23,497 nucleotides of DNA. Origin: an uncultured Clostridia bacterium (GTDB lineage Bacteria > Bacillota > Clostridia > Lachnospirales > CAG-274). The stretch lies in the NCBI GenBank assembly GCA_947629215.1, contig CANRCU010000006.1:1-23497 (forward strand). The letters are read 5' to 3'. The notes under the pieces were generated by a model, which saw only the letters and a program-made list of their open reading frames with translations, ran no database searches and was not told where the DNA came from. The first letter of the stretch is position 1. The number at the start of each line of letters is the position of its first letter. The position numbers and the translations under genes are program-made. Shown piece after piece: positions 1-6,422 of this stretch.

Positions 1-164
1 ATGTTTTTACTCTGTTTCTCATATTAAATGCTACCGTTTTCCTATACTTAATGCAACTTTTTACTGCAGTTGCATTTACTTTGAGAATTTACGCACATAA
101 TTAATTGAATTAATTATATATAATATCTTGTAAACAGGAATTTTACATCCATTGTCTATAGTAT
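1..164. other. AT-rich stretch with no recognisable gene
   Basis: I see no credible coding frame on either strand here. There are short inverted repeats, for example GCAACT near 53 pairing with AGTTGC near 68, and a palindromic TTAATT-rich patch around 100-118, but no clear terminator or promoter. It probably lies downstream of the minus-strand remnant that ends at 165. Confidence 0.5.
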
Positions 165-363
165 TCATTTGTCCCATCTAAAGGCTTCTTTTTCAATACC
201 CTTTTCTTCTACATATTGACAATATAACTTGCTTATTTCTTCATCAGACATTTGGTTAAAATTCATCGTCCCAAATTTTTCTTTTTCCTCTTTTGTACAA
301 TTTCTTTCCAAGTACGCCTTACGCTTCGATCCATACAGGACAATTTAATTTCATAATTTTCAT
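165..363 (-). pseudogene. Small frameshifted ORF remnant, unknown function
   Basis: On the minus strand a GGAG ribosome binding site precedes two candidate starts, ATG at 363 and a better-spaced ATG at 354. The frame opens as MKIMKLNCPVWIEA and then stops. Removing one A from the TTAAATTG stretch about six codons in (near 346) restores a frame of about 62-65 residues, reading IVLYGSKRKAYLERN and ending EKEAFRWDK at 165. The downstream frame has no start codon of its own in a sensible place, which argues for one broken gene rather than two. I do not recognise the family. It lies 29 bp downstream of the SRPBCC gene and could share its transcript. A sequencing error would give the same picture. 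Confidence 0.45.
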
Positions 364-392
364 CTCCAACAATATATTAGTAAATCCCAATT

Positions 393-788
393 TTACTGAT
401 ATAACGCTTTTTTTAGATCAGCTACATATTGGCTCTGCTGTTTTTTCAGAAATGCTTTTATGAAAGGTTTCATAAACCATTTCTTCGCAGTCACATCTTC
501 TGTAAAAACAATTTCAGTAAGTCCGTTTACTTCGCTAAAAGTACCGATCCAATGTCCACGCATATTACTGTTTTCCATATCAAATTCCCAACGCTTATAT
601 ATCTCTGTTGCAGTGATCGTAAATGTTGTGGGAAATCCTTCTTTTGTATATTCAACAAACTGTTTTTCGTTTAGTACTTCTATTTTGCTAAGGTCACTTC
701 TCCATTGATAGTTTTCCAAAGAGGTAACGATATTCCAAATTTCTTGTATGTTTGCCGTAAATATTACCTTTATTTTTGAAATAGCCAT
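393..788 (-). CDS. SRPBCC-family (START-like) protein
   Basis: A 131-residue cytoplasmic protein. The opening IKVIFTANIQEIWNIVTSLE, the central SKIEVL...TTFTITATEIYKRWEFDME and the final long helix (IKAFLKKQQSQYVADLKKAL) follow the usual layout of SRPBCC/polyketide-cyclase-like proteins, a helix-grip fold that binds small hydrophobic ligands. The length is normal for a single-domain member. No catalytic residues can be named, so the ligand is unknown. The start at 788 is supported by GGAG and AGGA motifs upstream. A separate promoter at 835-863 suggests it is transcribed independently of the operon to its right. The family call is from pattern recognition and is fairly safe; the function is open. 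Confidence 0.75.
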   Translation of the reverse strand: MAISKIKVIFTANIQEIWNIVTSLENYQWRSDLSKIEVLNEKQFVEYTKEGFPTTFTITATEIYKRWEFDMENSNMRGHWIGTFSEVNGLTEIVFTEDVTAKKWFMKPFIKAFLKKQQSQYVADLKKALYQ

Positions 789-834
789 GATCCTGTTTTC
801 TCCGTAAATTTCGATATATTTCGTTTGTATTTTT

Positions 835-863
835 ATTATATCAAAACAGTTTTATTTTTACAA
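835..863 (-). promoter_or_regulatory. Sigma-A-type promoter for the SRPBCC gene
   Basis: On the minus strand TTGTAA (858-863) is separated by 17 bp from a perfect TATAAT (835-840), about 47 bp upstream of the start codon at 788. Spacing and hexamers fit a vegetative promoter. Confidence 0.65.
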
Positions 864-926
864 TACCATTCTATATTTTTGATCTGTAATTTTTATTAAC
901 CTAACTGTTTATATCGGTCAAATAAT

Positions 927-955
927 AAGACCTCCGCCTAAAAAGCAGAGGTCTT
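927..955 (-). terminator. Hairpin at the end of the rtcB-like gene
   Basis: AAGACCTC (927-934) pairs with GAGGTCTT (948-955). On the minus strand the stem is followed by ATTATTTGA, only a weak U-tract. The right arm lies inside the last codons of the rtcB-like gene, so terminator and coding sequence overlap. It probably ends the parA-to-rtcB operon. Confidence 0.55.
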
Positions 956-1834
956 GGTCAACTGATTAAAATTATATATAGGTCTTATTATTTTTTCTAT
1001 TTCGACCGTCGGTTCTATATCGTCAATTATTCCGTTTGCATTGCTTGGCGCAGAATAATTCCAATCCCTGTTTCCTTTTCCAAAACCGAGTATACAACCC
1101 TCAATTTCATTTATAGGTATAATAACTCTTTCGTTATCCCTTGCCGATATAGCGCCTTTGCGAAAAATCCTGTTTTCGGCGTAGTTATGAAAAATATCAA
1201 ATCTTCCCTTTTCTTCAAAATGCATATTATCCATTATTATATTTGCCATTTGCTTTCTGTTTTCTGATGCAAATTTAAGACAAATATCAAGGTCGTCATA
1301 AAAGAATTTTCTTTTTTCACTTTCCGTCGCAAAATTTGCCCAATTTACCGATAAACGCAATTTCAGACCATATCCGCGGCTGCCACTGTGTATAATAAGA
1401 TATTTGTTGTCGTTTTCGTCACGATCTATTTCTATAAAGTGATAACCACCGCCAAGTGTTCCTATACATCTGTCGAAACGATGCGGATGTGGGTTTTCTT
1501 CATCATCCGGAAAAAATTTCACAAGACTTTTTTTATGAATATTTCTGCCGAACGGAATTTTTTCTCTTATCACCTTATCAAGTTTATCCGTATCTATATT
1601 GACTTTCCCCAATTCCACGACCAAGATACCGCAGCCTATGTCATTGCCCAAAAGTTCCGGAACGACTTTTTTGCCCATTACGGCGGACAAACCGGTTATA
1701 CAATTTGGGTCTGCCGAAAAATTAGGCATCAGTCTTATAATATAATCCGCAACATTGGGATCGTTTATAATATGATCGATATTTTTTAATTTTTTTATTT
1801 CAAGAACTTTAGAGAATATTTTTATATTTTTCAT
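938..1834 (-). CDS. RtcB-like protein lacking the catalytic-histidine segment
   Basis: A 298-residue homologue of the RNA-splicing ligase RtcB. Visible family motifs are GNDIGCGI (63-70, metal ligands D65 and C68), GTLGGGYHFIE (125-135, H132), IIHSGSRGYG (147-156, H149), FHNYAE (215-220, H216), RKGAIS (225-230), and GKGNRDWNYSAP (252-263). In RtcB the SAP is followed by HGAGR, whose histidine is guanylylated. Here it is followed by SNANGIIDDIEPTVEIEKII, which matches the region near the end of normal proteins, so about 45 residues including the catalytic histidine appear to be missing. The usual DVHAG block near the N-terminus also reads NFSAD, and normal members are longer. The frame is open with no frameshift. 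It lies 16 bp downstream of serS with no strong ribosome binding site. Ligase activity is doubtful; a pseudoenzyme or decaying gene is the likely reading. Confidence 0.8.
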   Translation of the reverse strand: MKNIKIFSKVLEIKKLKNIDHIINDPNVADYIIRLMPNFSADPNCITGLSAVMGKKVVPELLGNDIGCGILVVELGKVNIDTDKLDKVIREKIPFGRNIHKKSLVKFFPDDEENPHPHRFDRCIGTLGGGYHFIEIDRDENDNKYLIIHSGSRGYGLKLRLSVNWANFATESEKRKFFYDDLDICLKFASENRKQMANIIMDNMHFEEKGRFDIFHNYAENRIFRKGAISARDNERVIIPINEIEGCILGFGKGNRDWNYSAPSNANGIIDDIEPTVEIEKIIRPIYNFNQLTKTSAF

Positions 1835-1850
1835 ATTTTTAAAACAAGTA

Positions 1851-3131
1851 TCAACGCAATTTATCCATACCGCCCATATAAGGTCTTAAAACTTCGGGGA
1901 TATTTACAGTACCGTCGGCATTAAGGTTATTTTCAAGGAAAGCTATAAGCATACGCGGCGGTGCAACTACCGTATTATTCAGAGTATGAGCAAAATATTT
2001 TTTGCCGTTTTCACCGTTTACCCTTATTTTAAGACGTCTTGCCTGTGCGTCGCCAAGGTTTGAGCAGCTGCCGACTTCAAAATATTTTTTCTGACGCGGC
2101 GACCAAGCCTCAACATCAAATGATTTTACTTTAAGGTCTGCAAGGTCACCCGAACAACATTCTATTGTACGAACGGGAATATCAAGGCTTCTGAACAGGT
2201 CTACCGTGTTTTTCCATAATTTATTGAACCACTCCATACTTTCTTCGGGTTTACATACAACTATCATTTCTTGTTTTTCAAACTGATGTATACGGTAAAC
2301 GCCCCTCTCTTCCTCGCCGTGAGCGCCTTTTTCTTTACGGAAACAAGGCGAATAGCTTGTCAATGTATAAGGAAGATCTTCTTCTTTAAGGATAGTATCA
2401 ATAAATTTGCCTATCATAGAGTGTTCGCTCGTACCTATAAGGAAGAGGTCCTCACCCTCTATTTTATACATCATAGAATCCATTTCGGCAAACGACATAA
2501 CGCCCGTTACGACCTCACTTCTTATCATAAACGGAGGAATATAATAGGTAAAACCTCTGTTTATCATAAAATCACGCGCATAGGCAAGTACAGCCGAATG
2601 TAAACGCGCTATGTCGCCCATTAAATAATAAAAACCGTTGCCGGCAACCTTTCTTGCGCTTTCAAGGTCGACGCCGTTGAATTTTTTCATAATATCTATA
2701 TGATAGGGTATCTCAAAATCGGGAACAACAGGCTCGCCGTATTTTGTCACTTCTACATTTTCTTTATCGTCTTTACCGATAGGAACAGAAGCATCTATAA
2801 TATTGGGAATGACCATCATTATTTTTCTGACTTCTTCCTGCAATTCTTTTTCGCTTTTTTCAAGCTCAGCAAGCCTTTCAGCCTGTTCATCAACTTTTGC
2901 TTTTATTTCGTCTGCTTTATCTTTTTCGCCCTTAGCCATATAGCCGCCTATCTCTTTAGATAATTTTTTTCTTTCCGCTCTGAGGGTATCTGCCTCCTGC
3001 TGGGCTGCGCGGCTTTTTGCGTCAAGTTCTATAACTTTGTCAACAAGCTCAAGTTTTTCGTCCTGAAACTTTTTCTTGATATTTTCCTTGACAATATCGG
3101 GGTTTTCTCTTACAAATTTAATATCCAACAT
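1851..3131 (-). CDS. serS: Seryl-tRNA synthetase
   Basis: A 426-residue class II aminoacyl-tRNA synthetase, the usual length, which charges tRNA-Ser in the cytoplasm. The N-terminus (MLDIKFVRENPDIVKENIKK) leads into the long coiled-coil arm, roughly residues 28-110 and rich in K, E and A, that contacts the tRNA. The catalytic core shows motif 2 (FRKEKGAHGEEERGVYRIHQ) and motif 3 (GSCSNLGDAQARRLKIR...HTLNNTV), both with the expected serine-enzyme residues. The start at 3131 has a strong GGAGG site about 8 bp upstream. It follows the DUF4446 gene by 54 bp, a gap that holds a hairpin but no T-box, and precedes the rtcB-like gene by 16 bp. Confidence 0.97.
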   Translation of the reverse strand: MLDIKFVRENPDIVKENIKKKFQDEKLELVDKVIELDAKSRAAQQEADTLRAERKKLSKEIGGYMAKGEKDKADEIKAKVDEQAERLAELEKSEKELQEEVRKIMMVIPNIIDASVPIGKDDKENVEVTKYGEPVVPDFEIPYHIDIMKKFNGVDLESARKVAGNGFYYLMGDIARLHSAVLAYARDFMINRGFTYYIPPFMIRSEVVTGVMSFAEMDSMMYKIEGEDLFLIGTSEHSMIGKFIDTILKEEDLPYTLTSYSPCFRKEKGAHGEEERGVYRIHQFEKQEMIVVCKPEESMEWFNKLWKNTVDLFRSLDIPVRTIECCSGDLADLKVKSFDVEAWSPRQKKYFEVGSCSNLGDAQARRLKIRVNGENGKKYFAHTLNNTVVAPPRMLIAFLENNLNADGTVNIPEVLRPYMGGMDKLR

Positions 3132-3160
3132 TTTTATTTACCTCCATTTATTTTAAATTT

Positions 3161-3182
3161 GTACTCAGCTTACGCTGCGTAC
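3161..3182 (-). promoter_or_regulatory. Hairpin between the DUF4446 gene and serS
   Basis: GTAC-t-CAGC pairs with GCTG-c-GTAC around a four-base loop, giving eight paired positions and one mismatch. On the minus strand it is followed by AAATTTAAAATAAA, not a true U-tract. It may be a partial terminator or an mRNA processing/stability element. It is too short for a T-box leader. Confidence 0.35.
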
Positions 3183-3185
3183 TCA

Positions 3186-3776
3186 TTATGCATTTTCCTT
3201 TGCGTTTTTGTTATTTTTCTTTCTTAAAAGCTCTCTTTTACGCTTTTTGATTATCATTCTTTCTTTAAAAATGATATTGCTTATATTTTCTTTAGCCGCT
3301 GTTATAGCTTCTTTTTCTTCTTCGCTGAGCGGGCTTAAACAATCGCCTGCAATTATTTGTTTTGCATATGTATAACTGCCGTCCCTGTAATACAGGCTGT
3401 TCAGCACTATACCCGAATCATTCTGATCAAGCAAGGCTATTGCATATGACAATTCACCGCCTATATCATCAAAAGTATTATATTTTACAATACCGACTTT
3501 TTGTATACTGGTTCGCAGGACTTTTTTAATGTCCTCTAAATCTTCAAACATACCGTCATTTTTCTTTTTAATATCACGCACTTCTTCAAGATATTCCATT
3601 AATTGAAGTTCAAGATTATGGTTTTTGCTGTTTGGCCGCATAAAACGGTCAAATTTATTTTTAAGGCGCCTAACCTCTAACATTGCCAAAATAAAAAGCA
3701 ACATAAAAATAACCATTAATGCAAGCATAGATGTAACTACAATAACGATATGTGTTTCTATAAAATCTAATATCAT
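3186..3776 (-). CDS. DUF4446-family membrane-anchored protein
   Basis: About 196 residues from the preferred ATG at 3776, which has AAAGGCG upstream. An in-frame ATG at 3791 abuts the parS site and has no clear ribosome binding site. One transmembrane helix (about residues 9-34, IVIVVTSMLALMVIFMLLFILAML) is followed by a coiled-coil-like charged stretch and the conserved DUF4446 core VGIVKYNTFDDIGGELSYAIALLD, then SGIVLNSLYYRDGSYTYAK and a lysine/arginine-rich tail. This family is commonly found beside parB in Firmicutes, as here, but its biochemical role is not known. The context suggests a link with chromosome segregation or the cell envelope; that is inference. Confidence 0.85.
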   Translation of the reverse strand: MILDFIETHIVIVVTSMLALMVIFMLLFILAMLEVRRLKNKFDRFMRPNSKNHNLELQLMEYLEEVRDIKKKNDGMFEDLEDIKKVLRTSIQKVGIVKYNTFDDIGGELSYAIALLDQNDSGIVLNSLYYRDGSYTYAKQIIAGDCLSPLSEEEKEAITAAKENISNIIFKERMIIKKRKRELLRKKNNKNAKENA

Positions 3777-3791
3777 AATATCGCCTTTCAT

Positions 3792-3807
3792 TGTTTCACG
3801 TGAAACA
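3792..3807. promoter_or_regulatory. parS site 1 (perfect consensus)
   Basis: TGTTTCACGTGAAACA, a perfect palindrome identical to the canonical chromosomal parS centromere site bound by ParB/Spo0J. It lies 3 bp after the parB stop codon and just upstream of the DUF4446 start. ParB loaded here should spread over the origin region. Confidence 0.97.
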
Positions 3808-3810
3808 TTG

Positions 3811-4683
3811 TTATTGTATTTTTTTAAGCAGACCGACTATGCGATCCAATTCTTCATTATTATGAAAATCTATTGAAATTTTATTTTTTAATATTTTTAC
3901 CTTTGTTCCCAAAAGTGTTCTCAAATCATCTTGTATAGATAACACTTCTCTCGAAACTTCTCTATTGCTATTATTTTTTTTAGGTATTTCTTCAACAGAA
4001 TTTTCATTTATATTTTTAACAAGCTCTTCTGTCTGTCTGACGCTAAGGCCTTCTTCAATAACTATCTCGGCAGTTTCAAATTGTTTATTGCCGTCAGCAA
4101 TGCCTAAAAGTGTACGGCAATGACCGCTTGAAAGTCTGCCTTCTTCCAGAAAAGTCTGAACACGTTTATCCAAATTCAGCAAACGTATCGAATTTGCCAC
4201 CGCAGCCCTGCTTTTGCCCACCTTTTGAGCTATTTCTTCTTGATTAAGATCAAATTCATCGGCAAACTTTTTATATGTCAAAGCCTCTTCAAGCGGTTTA
4301 AGGTCTTCCCTTTGTATATTTTCTATAAGAGCTATCTCCAAAGCCTCAAGGTCAGATATATCATCTCTTATCATAACCGGTATTTCGTTAACACCGGCTT
4401 TACGAGCGGCTCTCCAGCGCCTTTCGCCTGCAATTATCGTATAAAAATCGCCCGAACGCTTTACGGTTATAGGCTGAATAACGCCTATATTTTTTATACT
4501 TTCAGCAAGTTCTTCAAGGCTTTCTTCATCAAAATTTTTACGGGGCTGTTCTTTATTTGGTGTTATTTTGTTTATATCTATCAACAAAACACTGTCATTA
4601 TTTTCGGACGTCATTATAAGCGGTTCTTCTATGCCTAAAGATATAAGCCCGTTACCCATACCCCTTTTTTTCCTTTCAGCCAT
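3811..4683 (-). CDS. parB: Chromosome-partitioning protein ParB (Spo0J)
   Basis: A 290-residue ParB/Spo0J protein, normal length. The N-terminal MAERKKRGMGNGLISL is the basic ParA-stimulating type of end. The CTP-binding/clamp domain shows GERRWRAAR (86-94) and ENIQRE (121-126). A helix-turn-helix (about 148-168, EEIAQKVGKSRAAVANSI) reads parS, and the C-terminal 40 residues form the dimerisation region. It binds the two parS sites seen at 3792 and 5522, loads and slides as a CTP-dependent clamp, recruits SMC, and works with ParA to segregate origins. It starts 5 bp after the parA stop codon, so the two are co-transcribed. The start is well supported by TTTCCTTT on the plus strand (AAAGGAAA on the minus). 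Confidence 0.97.
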   Translation of the reverse strand: MAERKKRGMGNGLISLGIEEPLIMTSENNDSVLLIDINKITPNKEQPRKNFDEESLEELAESIKNIGVIQPITVKRSGDFYTIIAGERRWRAARKAGVNEIPVMIRDDISDLEALEIALIENIQREDLKPLEEALTYKKFADEFDLNQEEIAQKVGKSRAAVANSIRLLNLDKRVQTFLEEGRLSSGHCRTLLGIADGNKQFETAEIVIEEGLSVRQTEELVKNINENSVEEIPKKNNSNREVSREVLSIQDDLRTLLGTKVKILKNKISIDFHNNEELDRIVGLLKKIQ

Positions 4684-4688
4684 ACAAT

Positions 4689-5477
4689 TTAATTTCCTTT
4701 CTTATTTAAGCTGTGTTCAATAACTGCATTTGCAAGTATCTCGTAAGCCTCTGCGCCTTTTGACTTGGGGTCATAAAGATTTATCGGCATACCATGGCTT
4801 GGCGCCTCACTCAATCTTATATTACGAGGAATTATACATTTATAAATGCTGTCATCAAAATAATTTTTAACTTCCTCAACCACTTGCAGCGAAAGATTTG
4901 TTCTGCCGTCATACATTGTAAAAACTATACCTTCTATTTGTATAGATTTATTAAGCCTTGATTTTACAATATTATAGGTATGTATAAATTGTGTCAAGCC
5001 CTCTAAGGCAAGAAATTCACATTGCAAAGGTATCAGAACAGAATCGGCAGCAACAAGCGCATTTAATGTAAGTATATTAAGCGAAGGCGGACAATCTATA
5101 ACTATATAGTCATATCTGTCCCTTAAAAAGCCTTTATCTATAATGCCTTTTAAAATAAAATTTGGTTTATCCTGTTCAACAAGCTCTATTTCGGCGCCTG
5201 CAAGGTTTATATCCGTCGGCAGAATATCCATTGAATTAAAATACTCCACACGTTTTTTGACCTCAAAAAAATCGGCATTTTCACTTAACAAATCATAAAA
5301 TGTTTTGCTTCCGTCATTTTTTTTCAAGCCAAGCCCCGTGGTAGTGTTACCCTGCGGGTCGGAATCTATAACCAGAACATTTTTATTTTTTTGTGCCAAA
5401 TAAGCGGATAAATTTATAACCGTTGTGGTTTTGCCAACACCGCCCTTTTGGTTTGCCACCGCAATAACTCGTCCCAT
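4689..5477 (-). CDS. parA: ParA-family chromosome-partitioning ATPase (Soj)
   Basis: A 262-residue deviant-Walker-A ATPase of the ParA/Soj type. The P-loop is ANQKGGVGKTTT (about residues 8-19) with the signature first lysine. The Walker A' region reads VIDSDPQGNTT and Walker B reads YIVIDCPPSLN. It lacks an N-terminal helix-turn-helix, so it is the small chromosomal type rather than the plasmid type. It pairs with ParB in origin segregation and, as Soj in B. subtilis, modulates DnaA. First gene of the minus-strand operon, with an AAAAGGAG ribosome binding site and a promoter at 5507-5537 overlapping parS site 2. It is separated from the usual gidA/jag neighbours and diverges from an ABC exporter. 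Confidence 0.96.
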   Translation of the reverse strand: MGRVIAVANQKGGVGKTTTVINLSAYLAQKNKNVLVIDSDPQGNTTTGLGLKKNDGSKTFYDLLSENADFFEVKKRVEYFNSMDILPTDINLAGAEIELVEQDKPNFILKGIIDKGFLRDRYDYIVIDCPPSLNILTLNALVAADSVLIPLQCEFLALEGLTQFIHTYNIVKSRLNKSIQIEGIVFTMYDGRTNLSLQVVEEVKNYFDDSIYKCIIPRNIRLSEAPSHGMPINLYDPKSKGAEAYEILANAVIEHSLNKKGN

Positions 5478-5506
5478 ATTATTCTCCTTTTCATTTTATT
5501 ATAAAT

Positions 5507-5537
5507 ATTATACCACATTTTTGTTTCACGTGAAACA
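5507..5537 (-). promoter_or_regulatory. parA promoter, overlapping parS
   Basis: On the minus strand an extended -10 TGGTATAAT (5515-5507) lies 30 bp upstream of the parA start. At 16-18 bp spacing the -35 position falls within the parS palindrome and matches TTGACA poorly, so the extended -10 probably carries the promoter. ParB bound to parS would block polymerase here. Confidence 0.6.
5522..5537. promoter_or_regulatory. parS site 2 (perfect consensus)
   Basis: A second exact TGTTTCACGTGAAACA, 45 bp upstream of the parA start codon. Together with site 1 it brackets parA-parB, 1.7 kb apart. Confidence 0.97.
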
Positions 5538-5657
5538 TTTATTACATTTATTATTTCACAAAATTTATTTTACAATAAAATGATATTTTGTGAATATTGT
5601 AATAGTTTTGTAACATTTTACCTACATTAATTTTATTATTAAATTTTATAATAAGTA

Positions 5658-5685
5658 TTGAAATTTCCTGCTGTTTTGGTATAAT
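5658..5685 (+). promoter_or_regulatory. Promoter of the ABC exporter cassette
   Basis: TTGAAA (5658-5663), a 16 bp spacer, and TATAAT (5680-5685) preceded by TGG, giving an extended -10. It lies 50 bp upstream of the ATPase start and diverges from parA. Confidence 0.7.
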
Positions 5686-5735
5686 ATACATTAGAAAGAT
5701 TTTGTTATCACATTTAAAATTTTAAAGGAGAATAC

Positions 5736-6422
5736 ATGCTCAAACTTGACAATATTTATAAAAGCTACGGTAAAGCAAACATATTGAACGGGTCGAGTGT
5801 TGAAATATATAAAGGCGACTGTTTAGGTATTATCGGCGGCAACGGCTGCGGTAAAACAACATTGATACAGATATTGTGCGGTATAATATCAGCCGACAAA
5901 GGAAAGATTTTAAACGGCGGTAAACCTGTTGCAAAGTCTGATTTTAAATATTTAATGGGCTATCTGCCGCAAAACAATCCTCTTATAGAAGAGCTGTCGG
6001 TCAAAGATAACCTTAAACTGTGGTTTTCATCAATGGGCATAAAGTTTAAAAACAACCCTATTATTGAAAAAACAGGGGTCAGCGGTTTTCTTAACAAATC
6101 CGTCAATAAGCTTTCGGGCGGTATGAAACGCCGCGTCAGTCTTTGCATAGCTATGGCAAACGAAGCGCCCATACTTGTTATGGACGAACCGACAACAGCC
6201 CTTGACCTTGTTGCAAAAGCCGAAATATGGCAGCTGCTTGACGATTATAAAAATTCGGGCGGTACAATAGTTGTAACTACACACGACTATGACGAAATAA
6301 GACAATGCAGCCGAATCATGCTTATGAAAAAAGGCATTTTAAACGAAATTAAAAAAAATATGACATATGATGAAATTATCAATGAAATCCGCACTTCTGA
6401 CAAGAATGGGAGAATAAAATGA
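5736..6422 (+). CDS. ABC transporter ATP-binding protein
   Basis: A 228-residue stand-alone ABC ATPase. Walker A is GGNGCGKTT (34-42), Q-loop YLPQN (76-80), signature LSGGMKRRVSL (126-136), Walker B ILVMDEP (146-152), D-loop ALD and switch H183 in TTHD; all catalytic residues are intact. The spacing and the short C-terminus resemble the CcmA/DrrA-type ATPases that drive ABC-2 exporters. AAAGGAG sits 6 bp upstream of the ATG. It overlaps the next gene by 4 bp (ATGA), so translation is coupled to the 622-residue protein. The permeases at 8358 and 9512 are its likely membrane partners. The substrate cannot be deduced. Confidence 0.95.
   Translation: MLKLDNIYKSYGKANILNGSSVEIYKGDCLGIIGGNGCGKTTLIQILCGIISADKGKILNGGKPVAKSDFKYLMGYLPQNNPLIEELSVKDNLKLWFSSMGIKFKNNPIIEKTGVSGFLNKSVNKLSGGMKRRVSLCIAMANEAPILVMDEPTTALDLVAKAEIWQLLDDYKNSGGTIVVTTHDYDEIRQCSRIMLMKKGILNEIKKNMTYDEIINEIRTSDKNGRIK

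Noticed and set aside
3132..3185. T-box leader upstream of serS
   Set aside because: The gap is only 54 bp, with no specifier stem, T-box sequence or full antiterminator.
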